Below are positions 1 through 8,657 of a stretch of DNA of 64,000 nt, one piece after another. A program made the translations under genes and the position numbers. Source of the DNA: Psychrosphaera ytuae. Lineage in GTDB: Bacteria > Pseudomonadota > Gammaproteobacteria > Enterobacterales > Alteromonadaceae. The notes under the pieces are model-generated. The model searched no databases. It had not been told where the DNA came from and saw only the letters and a program-made list of their open reading frames with translations. How positions within the stretch are numbered: position 1 is the stretch's first letter; each line of letters starts with the position of its first letter. The stretch is from assembly GCF_017638545.1 (NCBI RefSeq), contig NZ_CP072110.1:310001-374000 (forward strand), written 5' to 3'.

Positions 1-126
1 AATCCTAAAACGGGTGAGGATATTCCTATTTCAGCTCGACGTGTTGTCACTTTTCGACCTGGCCAAAAACTAAAGGCGAGGGTGGAAGTTGGCACGGCTG
101 ACTTAGTCAAAGAGCAACAGTCGTAA
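1..126 (+). CDS. ihfA: Integration host factor subunit alpha, C-terminal part (cut by window edge)
   Basis: The first 41 codons read in frame from base 1 to a TAA and match the C-terminal arm and body of IHF-alpha: the segment NPKTGEDIPISARRVVTFRP is the DNA-bending arm region with the conserved proline, followed by GQKLKARVE. IHF is a heterodimeric nucleoid protein that bends DNA at specific sites for recombination, replication and transcription. The start lies outside the window. HU and IHF-beta are related, but the PISARRVVTFRPGQKLK tail is typical of the alpha subunit. A strong terminator follows 20 bases after the stop. Confidence 0.93.
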   Translation, partial: NPKTGEDIPISARRVVTFRPGQKLKARVEVGTADLVKEQQS

Positions 127-144
127 CAGACTGTTGCATACACA

Positions 145-177
145 TAAAAAAACCAAGGCATTGCCTTGGTTTTTTTG
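145..177. terminator. Bidirectional rho-independent terminator between ihfA and the convergent gene
   Basis: ACCAAGGC and GCCTTGGT arms around a tiny AT centre are flanked by an A-run on the left and a T-run on the right, so the hairpin can end ihfA on the plus strand and the H1-like gene on the minus strand. Confidence 0.85.
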
Positions 178-202
178 TTTCTAACTTATAAAAAAGATTT
201 AA

Positions 203-586
203 TTAGTAGAAACCTTGTGGTGTACGACTGTCACTACCTAAAGACGCTAGGTAATCTAACCAGAAGTTAGCTGGATTATAGCCATCACCTTTTTTAGTCA
301 CTGTGTAACCTTTAGAGGTAGCAGTTGTTTTAGCTGGTGTCTTAGCCTTTTTAGCTGCTGGCTTCTTAGCTTCTTTTTTCGCAGCTGGCTTTTCTTCTGC
401 TTTTGCTGGGGCTTCGCCGCCAGTCAACTCAGCAGTCATGTCTACGATAGCGGCTAAGCGTACATTTTTACCACCATCAACGCTGTACCAACCACTCTTC
501 ACTTCGATTTCTGGCTCTTTGCCGTTTTTAGCTTTGTACGCTTCAGTGAAGTCAGACAAGACTTGATCTTTGTCTAGTTTGCTCAT
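203..586 (-). CDS. Conserved hypothetical protein with a histone H1-like Lys/Ala-rich linker
   Basis: I cannot assign a function. The 127-residue protein has an ordered-looking N-terminal part (about 1-55, containing GWYSVDGGKNVRLA), a low-complexity linker of about 60-90 made of repeated KPAAKK/AKK blocks, and a conserved-looking C-terminal end rich in aromatic residues (NPANFWLDYLASLGSD). The basic linker resembles histone H1-like tails, which often contact nucleic acid; that is an inference from composition only. It has no signal peptide and no membrane segment. It is a single gene, convergent with ihfA, with its own upstream region at 587-706. ATG start. Confidence 0.75.
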   Translation of the reverse strand: MSKLDKDQVLSDFTEAYKAKNGKEPEIEVKSGWYSVDGGKNVRLAAIVDMTAELTGGEAPAKAEEKPAAKKEAKKPAAKKAKTPAKTTATSKGYTVTKKGDGYNPANFWLDYLASLGSDSRTPQGFY

Positions 587-706
587 TACGATTACCTAAT
601 AATTTTTATATTTAAAAGATGAAGGTTATTTATACAAACTTTCACGCATAAATTCAACTTTATAGGGAAAATAGCGGGTTTTCGGTGGAATATGAGCCAA
701 TTTCAC

Positions 707-734
707 TTGTAAGGATAATTTGCTACTTTAAAAT
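707..734 (+). promoter_or_regulatory. Candidate sigma70 promoter for the nif3-cmoM-GST group
   Basis: TTGTAA at 707-712 and TAAAAT at 729-734 are separated by 16 bp, about 35 bases before the Nif3-family ATG, which has AAAGGA as its ribosome binding site. Read by eye only; the expected start point is near 741. Confidence 0.4.
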
Positions 735-768
735 TCAACTTAATTTTAGTTTGTAAAAAAGGATTGTT

Positions 769-1530
769 ATGTCCGTTCGCTTACCAGATTTAATATCTTA
801 TCTTGACCAACACCTATCCTCGCAATTAATAAAAGATTATTGCCCTAATGGCCTACAAGTTGAGGGCAAAAAAGAGATTCATACTATAGTAACAGGTGTT
901 ACCGCTTCAGAAGCGTTAATCGATGCGGCAATTGAACACCAGGCCGATGCAATTTTGGTACATCACGGTTATTTTTGGAAAGGTGAGAGTCAGGTCATCA
1001 CCGGAATGAAAAAGGCGCGTATTGGTAAGTTGTTAGCCAATGACATCAGCTTAATTACATACCATTTACCGATAGACGTACATCCTGAGCATGGTAATAA
1101 CGCACAACTTGCCAATTTACTTGGGATTAAAAATGTGACGGCAGTAGAGTCTATATCTCCTAAAGGTGTGTTAATGCAAGGCGAGCTAGAGTCGCCAATG
1201 ACGGCGGAGATGTTTGGCAAAAAAATAACAACAGCACTGCAGCGTGCTCCTATGATCAGTAGCGTTAGAAATCAACTCATCGAAACGATCGGCTGGTGTA
1301 CAGGAGGTGGTCAGGGCTATATCGATAAAGCCGCAGAGCTTGGGCTTGATGCGTTTTTGACAGGAGAAGCTTCGGAGCAAACTATCCATAGTTCCAGAGA
1401 ACAAAATATCGACTTTTTTGCGGCTGGTCATCACGCGACTGAGCGCTATGGCGTTAAAGCCGTTGGCGAGTATATTGCTGAACAACTAGATATCAATGTT
1501 GTGTTTGTCGATATTCACAACCCTGTATAA
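769..1530 (+). CDS. Nif3-like dinuclear metal centre protein (YbgI/GTP cyclohydrolase 1 type 2 family)
   Basis: The 253 residues fit the usual length of bacterial YbgI/Nif3 proteins. Metal-binding motifs are visible: VHHGYFW near residue 65 (paired His), TYHLPIDVHPEHGNN near 97-111, and the C-terminal GHHATERYGVKA near 220-231, whose His and Glu complete the dinuclear site. The family forms toroidal hexamers in the cytoplasm. Its reaction is not well established, although some members have been annotated as GTP cyclohydrolases. First gene of a tight plus-strand group with cmoM (15-base gap). ATG start with AAAGGA upstream. Confidence 0.9.
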   Translation: MSVRLPDLISYLDQHLSSQLIKDYCPNGLQVEGKKEIHTIVTGVTASEALIDAAIEHQADAILVHHGYFWKGESQVITGMKKARIGKLLANDISLITYHLPIDVHPEHGNNAQLANLLGIKNVTAVESISPKGVLMQGELESPMTAEMFGKKITTALQRAPMISSVRNQLIETIGWCTGGGQGYIDKAAELGLDAFLTGEASEQTIHSSREQNIDFFAAGHHATERYGVKAVGEYIAEQLDINVVFVDIHNPV

Positions 1531-1545
1531 AGCAAAGGGCAAATA

Positions 1546-2316
1546 ATGGCTTCAAAAGATGTCAATTTTGATAAAAGTAACAGCACATTTAAAAAGAATA
1601 TTTATGGGACGAGTAAAGGCAAAGTTCGAGAAGCCATTTTACAAAGAGATCTAACCTTAATCCTTGAGAAGTCATTTGCAGAAGGCACCCGCTTAAAAGT
1701 CTTAGATGTCGGTGGTGGCCAAGGTCAACTTGCGTTCTTTTTAGCTGCCCTTGGCCACGATGTAGTATTGACGGATATTTCAAACGAGATGTTGGACGTT
1801 GCAAGGAACTATGCAGACCAAAACAAAGTAACAAATATCACAATACAACAAATGTCTTTGCAAGCGTGCGGGGATACCTTTAAAGACGAATTTGATCTGG
1901 TTCTATGCCATGCAGTTTTCGAGTGGTTAGAAGATCCAAAGTCAGGCTTTGATATATTGGCGAGCCTAGTTAAACCCAATGGGCTACTATCTTTCATGTA
2001 TTACAATAAAGTGGGTCAAACGCTGAGTAACTTGGTGTATGGAAACTTCGAGTATATCAAGGACGGAATGAAAGGGCGTAAAGTGGTTAAGCTCAACCCA
2101 CAAAGCTCGTTAGATGCTGATACTGTAGCTAATTGGGTAAACAAACACGGTTTGTCTATCGTGTTGCAATCTGGGGTGCGTTGTTTTCACGACTATATGA
2201 GAGACATCAACAAGTGGCAAGATGACTTACCGGGAATCATTGAAATGGAATTAGAATACAGTTTAAAGTCTCCATACAATCAAATCGGCCGCTACACTCA
2301 CTTAATTTTAGAATAA
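1546..2316 (+). CDS. cmoM: tRNA 5-carboxymethoxyuridine methyltransferase
   Basis: The 256-residue class I SAM-dependent methyltransferase carries the SAM-binding motif LDVGGGQGQLAFFLAALGHDVVLTD at about residues 53-77 (glycine-rich loop, then acidic residue), the LVLCHAVFEWLEDP segment, and the C-terminal GVRCFHDY and GRYTHLILE signatures found in E. coli CmoM (formerly SmtA). CmoM methylates the carboxyl of cmo5U at the wobble position of several tRNAs, giving mcmo5U. It follows the Nif3 gene by 15 bases and precedes the GST-like gene by 14, so co-transcription is likely. Confidence 0.87.
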   Translation: MASKDVNFDKSNSTFKKNIYGTSKGKVREAILQRDLTLILEKSFAEGTRLKVLDVGGGQGQLAFFLAALGHDVVLTDISNEMLDVARNYADQNKVTNITIQQMSLQACGDTFKDEFDLVLCHAVFEWLEDPKSGFDILASLVKPNGLLSFMYYNKVGQTLSNLVYGNFEYIKDGMKGRKVVKLNPQSSLDADTVANWVNKHGLSIVLQSGVRCFHDYMRDINKWQDDLPGIIEMELEYSLKSPYNQIGRYTHLILE

Positions 2317-2330
2317 CAAAGGAACTAACA

Positions 2331-2909
2331 ATGAAACTATATGGTTCGATTACATCGCCGTATGTTCGTAGGTTGCGTATTTTACTAGCAGGGCAAGACT
2401 ACGAGTTTGAGGCAGTAAATATTTTTGGGCAAGAAAGAAGTAAATTAAAAGAAGTTAACCCAACGCTCAAAATTCCAATGTTTGAAGATAAGAGCGATGC
2501 TTCGGTTCCTTTGTTATTAGATTCAAATATTATCTACGAATACATTGCCCATAAGCTGTCTATTCCAGCATTAAGTTGGCACCAGAAAAATGACCTGGCG
2601 CTAATAAATAGCTGTAACGACAGTCTTGTAAACATGATGATTTTGACTCGTTCAAAGGTGGATGTTAATGAAGATAAGCTTTACTTTAATATCCAACGAG
2701 AGCGCTGTATAACAACCTTTGATTACTTTGAGAAAAAGCTTGAAGCCAATCAATTTGACTGGGATTACATTGCGATTAGCTTTTTGGTATTGGTTGAGTG
2801 GGCCCAGTTTAGAGGGCTATTCGATTTTAATAACTATCCAGCAATACTCAACTTCATCGCCCACTGCCAAAATCAACCGGGTGTAAGAGAGACGAAACCT
2901 CAAGATTAA
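2331..2909 (+). CDS. Glutathione S-transferase-like protein
   Basis: The 192 residues begin with a thioredoxin-fold GST N-domain: MKLYGSITSPYVRRLRILL, the IPMFED segment with the cis-proline expected near 48-53, and LLLDSNIIYEYI, where a D-S-x-x-I pattern normally binds the glutathione gamma-glutamyl group. A shortened helical C-domain follows. Substrate is unknown. The first catalytic position, often Ser or Cys, would be among SITSPY. ATG start with AAAGGAAC upstream. It ends five bases before the convergent CBM48 gene. Confidence 0.8.
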   Translation: MKLYGSITSPYVRRLRILLAGQDYEFEAVNIFGQERSKLKEVNPTLKIPMFEDKSDASVPLLLDSNIIYEYIAHKLSIPALSWHQKNDLALINSCNDSLVNMMILTRSKVDVNEDKLYFNIQRERCITTFDYFEKKLEANQFDWDYIAISFLVLVEWAQFRGLFDFNNYPAILNFIAHCQNQPGVRETKPQD

Positions 2910-2913
2910 TAAT

Positions 2914-3216
2914 CTAAACGGCAACGACTGAGTTGTCTTCGTAACTCAATGGTGAAGGGAGGTAAGCATCGGCCTCCCAATCATTTTCCCATTGTTCACC
3001 ATCGAGTAAATATCTAAATTGATATTGCTTTCCTTTTTCCAGTGCGACCGTCAGAGTAAAATCACCTGATTTAAGCCTTTTCATAGGCGTAGGGGTCCAG
3101 TTATTAAACTCACCAAGAACTTCCGCACTGTGCGCACCTTGAGCTTCATTTTTGGCACATCTAAATGTTACTTTACAAATGGGTTTGGATTTTAAGTATT
3201 GTTTTTTAAGACTCAT
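2914..3216 (-). CDS. Stand-alone CBM48 (isoamylase N-terminal / AMPK-beta type) domain protein
   Basis: The 100-residue protein is essentially one early-set domain. After a basic N-terminus (MSLKKQYLKSKPICKV) come the diagnostic pieces VLGEFNNWTPTPMKRLKSGD, KGKQYQFRYLLDGEQWENDW and the closing EADAYLPSPLSYEDNSVVAV. CBM48 domains bind glycogen or starch and are usually fused to branching or debranching enzymes; no catalytic domain is attached here. The role is therefore unknown: a glycogen-associated or regulatory adaptor is possible. No signal peptide, so cytoplasmic. The upstream region 3217-3320 is AT-rich and should hold its promoter. Confidence 0.82.
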   Translation of the reverse strand: MSLKKQYLKSKPICKVTFRCAKNEAQGAHSAEVLGEFNNWTPTPMKRLKSGDFTLTVALEKGKQYQFRYLLDGEQWENDWEADAYLPSPLSYEDNSVVAV

Positions 3217-3320
3217 TTAAAAACTCCTTCTATTAAACTATTTACTCTAATCTTTAATATAGAAGGTGATTTATTAAAACGTCAGTAAAATTGTATGAAT
3301 TTATTATGAATTCGATTGTA

Positions 3321-3349
3321 AAAAAAAGAGGCATCAAGGCCTCTTTTTA
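3321..3349. terminator. Rho-independent terminator downstream of the DUF5916 gene
   Basis: AAAAAGAGGC and GCCTCTTTTT arms around a short ATCAAG loop. On the minus strand it is followed by a T-run and lies 21 bases beyond the DUF5916 stop. Confidence 0.8.
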
Positions 3350-3369
3350 ATACTAATCATTTTGAGCTG

Positions 3370-5712
3370 TTACAAAATCCATGCATAACTCATTTTTAAG
3401 AATACGCTGCGGCGATCTTTGGTTAATTTTGTTAGCTCTTCGGTTTGGAAGCTGCCTTCAGAATAACCAACAAAGAATAGAGTCTGCGGGTTTACTTTAT
3501 AAGAAAACAACAACTGAGTTGCGATACTCTTATAGTTCTCAGAATAGTCTTCACGTACTTCAGGGAGGTAATTGATTAAATTACGCTGAATATCGTAGCG
3601 AACGACACTTAGGCGTAAAAAACTACGGATATTAAACTGATAGTTCATACGCAAGTCTAACAAGTTTGCTGTGTATACTTCAGCGCCCTCATATTCCATT
3701 TGGTTAAATTTGTAAGAAAGTCGAGTTTCAATATGCTTACCCAAGTTCAGTGTTACTCTTGGCTCAAACGCAATGACGTCACCGAGGCGAGAGTTGGCGT
3801 AGTCTAGATTTTCAGCAAACTTAAAAAAGTTACCTAGCCAAACATTTGGGTAGGGTCGAAACTCCATCCACGACCGAAATTCCTGCTCTTTGAAAGTCTC
3901 AGTGTTACCTTCTATAGCTAGGTTACTGGTATCTAAGCGGTTTCCAACTTTATTTCTAACAATTACACCATGACGGATGAAAGAGCGACGTGGGCCGTTA
4001 ATGTTAAAGAACATCTCAGCTTCTTCTTCAATTTTTTCACCATCTTGAGAGAACGTTGCGTCGATATCGCCTTCAAGAGACATTCTAGTCCACCAATTGT
4101 TTTCATCGCCACGCCAAATACGACCACCACCAATTACAGTCTTGTGTTGATCGGTATTGTTAAAAAATGCTAAATCCGCCCTAAATGCCTCACCAATGTT
4201 CATATGGTTTGCTCTAAAAAACCAATCACGGCGGTTGTGTTCGTAGTTAATGCGAAAAGCGATATCACTACCATTTATACTTGCTGCACGAAGCTCCTGT
4301 TCATCACTATAATCACCAGAATTGGCAATTTCATTGACATAGATATCACTTAAATAGGTATCTGAAACCATGTATTGAATATCAAGTCGGTTGTGATCAT
4401 CTGGTTGGTATTTGGTGTCGATACTTGTTAAGTAATTGTGATAAGAATCGTTTTTCCTAATCGTCGCAGTGCCACCGACATTTACATCAGTATTCACCAT
4501 ATAGTTATATCTAAATGCACCGTTAGTGGTAGTTTCGTCGATTTCAAACAGGTTAGAGCCTAAGTTACCTGGCAGTAGAAACAAGGATGATTCGTCGTCT
4601 GCAACGAATGCTGCAAAGGAGTGCTCATCTACTTTACCTGTGATTTTACCGCCGTAACTAGGTGCTTGAACGTTACGGGTATAAACCAAATCTACAGGTG
4701 TTTTAAAGTAGTCTTCATTGGCAAGAAAAAACGCACGCTTTTCTGGAGTAAATAACGCAAAGGTATTGTTTACATTAAGTTGACCAGAGTCGGCCTCTAC
4801 TTGTGAAAAGTCTGGGTTGATCGTCGCATTTAGTGTCACATCTGGTGTAATGCCCCATTTCACATCCATGCCTAATTGATTGTTCTTTTCATCGGTCCAT
4901 TCACCGATTAATGGAGGGGCTTGATCGGCTGTAATTTCACGTTCTTCTGAAATACCGCTGACAAAGGTTGGTACAACGGTTAGGTTGTTTCCTTGCTTTG
5001 CGCCTGCGAACCCCTTTAATGTAGGCATTTGACAAATCCAACAGTTGTTACCCTGATCGACCCGCATATTGGAAATTCTATAACGCTCTTCACGTGGTAA
5101 AAAACGGATCAGTTCAAATCCCCATTGTTGTATGTCTAAACCATCATTAAAATTTAGTATCCTGAGTGGAATCGCTACTTCTACGAAGTACCCCTGGTCA
5201 TTGATTTGACCTGCCGATTCCCATATACCATTCCAAGCAGCGCTTTCTCTGCCAGTGAGTTCGTTTTCTATTGAGTCCGTTTGTGTACCGAGTGGGTTGA
5301 TAAAAAACTGGTAGGCAAGGGCGTGATCGTTATAGGTATCAATTTTGATACCTACCAAATCATCATCCCAGTTTTTGTCTCGATCTGTTAGGACCGCTCT
5401 AATTGCTTCTGGGTTTGGGTCAAATGCTTTAAATGCGACATAAAGAGTTTCACCGTCTTGGAGCATAAACGCTTCAGTTTTCACCGGAGATTTATGATTT
5501 TCCTGAGGGTAGGTAATATTGTTGATATAAACCTTTTTGGCATTTTGCCAAGCTTTTTCTGTTATTTGACCGTCAATGGTAATATTCGAACTTGTTTTAG
5601 GGATATGGATTTGGGTATTTTCGGTATGAAGCGAAGCTACGTTTCCGTGCGATGAAAATACGGATAGGCCAAACAATACTGCTGTTAGTTTGACGCTTAA
5701 AGACTTGTCCAT
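3370..5712 (-). CDS. DUF5916-type protein: CBM9-like domain plus predicted outer-membrane beta-barrel
   Basis: The 780-residue exported protein has an N-terminal signal-like segment (about 1-30, VKLTAVLFGLSVFSS). A CBM9-like carbohydrate/DOMON-type domain follows at about 35-235, starting PKTSSNITIDGQITEKAWQNA and containing a heme/carbohydrate-fold style VEVAIPLRIL strand. The rest is DUF5916, with TLNATINPDFSQVEADSGQLN and FFLANEDYFKTP, then many alternating aromatic beta strands ending in a terminal hydrophobic strand (FLKMSYAWIL) typical of outer-membrane barrels. The family is widespread in marine Gammaproteobacteria and Bacteroidetes but its function is not established. Monocistronic, with a terminator downstream. 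Confidence 0.8.
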   Translation of the reverse strand: MDKSLSVKLTAVLFGLSVFSSHGNVASLHTENTQIHIPKTSSNITIDGQITEKAWQNAKKVYINNITYPQENHKSPVKTEAFMLQDGETLYVAFKAFDPNPEAIRAVLTDRDKNWDDDLVGIKIDTYNDHALAYQFFINPLGTQTDSIENELTGRESAAWNGIWESAGQINDQGYFVEVAIPLRILNFNDGLDIQQWGFELIRFLPREERYRISNMRVDQGNNCWICQMPTLKGFAGAKQGNNLTVVPTFVSGISEEREITADQAPPLIGEWTDEKNNQLGMDVKWGITPDVTLNATINPDFSQVEADSGQLNVNNTFALFTPEKRAFFLANEDYFKTPVDLVYTRNVQAPSYGGKITGKVDEHSFAAFVADDESSLFLLPGNLGSNLFEIDETTTNGAFRYNYMVNTDVNVGGTATIRKNDSYHNYLTSIDTKYQPDDHNRLDIQYMVSDTYLSDIYVNEIANSGDYSDEQELRAASINGSDIAFRINYEHNRRDWFFRANHMNIGEAFRADLAFFNNTDQHKTVIGGGRIWRGDENNWWTRMSLEGDIDATFSQDGEKIEEEAEMFFNINGPRRSFIRHGVIVRNKVGNRLDTSNLAIEGNTETFKEQEFRSWMEFRPYPNVWLGNFFKFAENLDYANSRLGDVIAFEPRVTLNLGKHIETRLSYKFNQMEYEGAEVYTANLLDLRMNYQFNIRSFLRLSVVRYDIQRNLINYLPEVREDYSENYKSIATQLLFSYKVNPQTLFFVGYSEGSFQTEELTKLTKDRRSVFLKMSYAWIL

Positions 5713-5833
5713 TAATGCCTCATCGGTAGTTGATTTTTTTATTTATAGTTAACTGTTAGAAATTCTAACCGATAAAACGTATGACTTATTTAAAATTGCG
5801 ATGAGGTGGTAAGGTTTGCCGATAAATAGCTCA

Positions 5834-8581
5834 TCAGAGGTGTATTTTTTCTAAAACCTCTAGGAGTTGCTTTTTGGTGTATGGTTTTTGTAAAAAGTCC
5901 ACGTTTTCTTGTTGATAATCCTCATGTTTTAACTTGCCATCGGTAAAGCCTGAGGTATAAATAATCGGAAGTTCAGGTTTGCTGGCTCGGAGTTTTTCTG
6001 ACAGCTCTTTGCCATTAATTCCATTAGGCAAAATAATATCCGTAAACAGTAAGTCAATCGGTTCGGATTGGTATATCTTTAACGCTGTAGGGCCATCACT
6101 AGCCATTAATACCTTGAATCCAGCGTCCGTAAGAATATGCTGAGCGACTTTGGCTACCATTTCGGTATCTTCGACGACAAGAACTGTTTTACCTTTATAC
6201 GATTTAGGCTGATAAGAGGTGGGTTTGTTGAGAGTTGATGTAAGCTCTGACTCATCTTCTTTTGCTAAAGGTAAGTAGATGACAAAATCGGTACCAAACC
6301 CGAGTTTGGAATTAACTTCAATGTGCCCACCTGCCTGAGTGATAAACCCGTAAATCATACTCAATCCTAAACCTGTTCCTTTTGTCAGTGGTTTGGTACT
6401 AAAAAACGGGTCGAATATTTTAGAAATATTTTCTTCATCAATTCCTGTGCCGTTGTCTCTAAACGTTAACCGTAAATAATTACCGGGCGCTAACGACGCT
6501 GCGAGAATACTGTCTGGTTTCACTGACTTATTATCTATTAATATGGTGAACTCACCCAAAAATTGTATTTCTTTATCACTAGAGTGTGTTGATTTATTTA
6601 ACATTGCATCTTTCGCATTTACTGCCATGTTCAAAAATAGGCTTTCTAGTTGCGATTGATCGCCTTTGACTAATAGGCGTTTAGCGTTTGTTCTGATAGT
6701 TAGTTTAATTTCTGCGCCTAACGCAGTTGTAATGATCGGCTCAACAGAAGAAATAAGTTTTTGCATATCAACCGTCGCTTGAGAAATCGGTTGACGCTTG
6801 CTAAATGCCAATAAGCTTCTCGTTAGTGAAACGCCTTGGTTTGCGGCTTCAAATATTGATTTTAGTTTGTCACTGCTGTTAGTGTCATTTAGGAACTTGT
6901 CGGAAGAAAGCAGTAGGTCTGCGTTACCTAAAATTATGGTAAGTAGGTTATTAAAGTCATGGGCGACGCCACCTGTAACTAACCCAATCGAGTCCATTTT
7001 GTGAGCTCTAAACGCCATTTGCTCTTGGGCTTTTTGTTTGCTGATATCACGCTCTATAGCAATAAAATGGGTCGTTTTTCCTTTGCTGTTTTTTAGCGGG
7101 GAAAGGTCAACTTCATTATCAAAAGCTTCACCTAATTTGGTGTAGTTAGTTATTAATACTCGAGCAGGTTCGGCATTGAGCATAGCTTCTGTCAGCCGTT
7201 TTTTACTTTTTGTTTCGGTTTTTGGGCCATGTAAAATTCGCGCTGTTTTACCTATGATTTCCTCTTTTTTATAGCCGGTTACTTTTTCGAAAGCATCGTT
7301 GACGTAAACGACTTTTGGCCCTGTTTTATCGATTGGCTCCGCTTGGGTAATCAAAACTACATCATTTGCTTTGTCTATTGCGGTTCGAAGAAGGTTAAGT
7401 TCATTAATGGAAGCTTTTTCGGATGTAATATCTTGAATATACAGCCTCACTCCATTTGGACTAGCATGTACTCTAATTAACAACTCTATACTGTCGTAGA
7501 TAGTTGAAAGTGTCTTAGTGATTTGTTCATTATTTACCATTATGATGGCATCATTGAGCTCTTGGTTAGAGAAAAACTCACCACATTCTTCAATTGGAAT
7601 CCCATCAGCATCTCGGGGCAACCCAACAAGAATTTCGGCCCTAAAATTATAGTACTCTATTTTAAAGCTATCTCGTGTCGGAATTAGGCTAATAAAGCCA
7701 TCTTCCATGCCTTGTAGGATACCCTGTAACTTTGCAACGAGTTTGTCATTGTCCAATCGCAGTAATTCTGTTTCGCTGTTATCAAAAGTTGAAACGAACC
7801 ACCGGTATTCTCCAGTTTTATTTATTTGTACGGCTCTGCAATGAGAATAAAAGTAACGTTCGTTATTATCCTTGTCCTTCACGCGATAAGCGAAGCTTGT
7901 ATCGGCTTTGTTTTTTAATGCAGAGTTCCATTTCTTAAAGACGAATGGGGCGTCGTCTTCATGAATAAACGACTTCCAGTTTTTTTTAATATAATCAGGG
8001 TCTTTTCCAAAAAAGGTTTGGTAATTTTCACTAATAAAATCGATTTTCCCATTGGCGTAAAATGTTGCGGTAAAAATAGGTAAAGCGTTAGCAAAACGCT
8101 CAAACTTAATCCTTTCCTTACCCACTAAATCAAGAGACTGGGTTTGTGCGTCTGAATTAAGTTGAACGCCAACTACGGCATCGGAAGTAGCGGTACGGTC
8201 GGTTATAGTTTCGGTTTGGTATAAAGGTGAAAGTGACTTTCTGGTTAAGACCACAAAAAACAGTAGCAATAGAGATACTAAAAATGAATGAGAAAACAAC
8301 ACGAAGGCGGTCGACTCAACAACTGATAAAGTGTCTTCCGCACTATAAAGTGCAGGTATGATCCCGTTTTTTATTAAACTAATATTTACTATGCTAATAC
8401 AACAAAATAACCCAATAGAAACATAGATCTTTTCGGATTTAATCGCCTGGTTGAGAAAAAACAGGCTGAAAAAATACAAAGCTGTAGAGAGTCCCATTGA
8501 AAGATTGATGACATCAAAAATCAAAGCAGCAAACAGGCCGCTTATTCCACCAAGTAACTTCAACGTACTTGAAGAGTGCAT
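5834..8581 (-). CDS. Hybrid sensor histidine kinase with membrane domain, PAS domains and receiver
   Basis: The 915 residues run: four or so membrane helices at about 8-112; PAS-like domains at about 158-275, 280-390 and 395-515 (the last with YVNDAFEKVTGYKKEEIIG); a kinase core with the H-box GGVAHDFNNLLT and phospho-acceptor His541; the N-box NMAVNAKDAM near 651-660; G-boxes DNGTGID and GTGLGLSM at about 709-742; and a receiver at about 797-912 with phospho-acceptor Asp848 and Lys899. The H-box AHDFNN marks the HisKA group whose hybrid kinases carry a C-terminal receiver. It is divergent from a response regulator and an Hpt gene, which supply the missing relay partners. The signal is unknown. 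Confidence 0.93.
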   Translation of the reverse strand: MHSSSTLKLLGGISGLFAALIFDVINLSMGLSTALYFFSLFFLNQAIKSEKIYVSIGLFCCISIVNISLIKNGIIPALYSAEDTLSVVESTAFVLFSHSFLVSLLLLFFVVLTRKSLSPLYQTETITDRTATSDAVVGVQLNSDAQTQSLDLVGKERIKFERFANALPIFTATFYANGKIDFISENYQTFFGKDPDYIKKNWKSFIHEDDAPFVFKKWNSALKNKADTSFAYRVKDKDNNERYFYSHCRAVQINKTGEYRWFVSTFDNSETELLRLDNDKLVAKLQGILQGMEDGFISLIPTRDSFKIEYYNFRAEILVGLPRDADGIPIEECGEFFSNQELNDAIIMVNNEQITKTLSTIYDSIELLIRVHASPNGVRLYIQDITSEKASINELNLLRTAIDKANDVVLITQAEPIDKTGPKVVYVNDAFEKVTGYKKEEIIGKTARILHGPKTETKSKKRLTEAMLNAEPARVLITNYTKLGEAFDNEVDLSPLKNSKGKTTHFIAIERDISKQKAQEQMAFRAHKMDSIGLVTGGVAHDFNNLLTIILGNADLLLSSDKFLNDTNSSDKLKSIFEAANQGVSLTRSLLAFSKRQPISQATVDMQKLISSVEPIITTALGAEIKLTIRTNAKRLLVKGDQSQLESLFLNMAVNAKDAMLNKSTHSSDKEIQFLGEFTILIDNKSVKPDSILAASLAPGNYLRLTFRDNGTGIDEENISKIFDPFFSTKPLTKGTGLGLSMIYGFITQAGGHIEVNSKLGFGTDFVIYLPLAKEDESELTSTLNKPTSYQPKSYKGKTVLVVEDTEMVAKVAQHILTDAGFKVLMASDGPTALKIYQSEPIDLLFTDIILPNGINGKELSEKLRASKPELPIIYTSGFTDGKLKHEDYQQENVDFLQKPYTKKQLLEVLEKIHL

Positions 8582-8657
8582 AGGTTTTTCGTCTAGTTTA
8601 AGTTTTCAATTTCATGTAATTAAATAATTTATAGACTATAAATAAGCTTATGGATAT

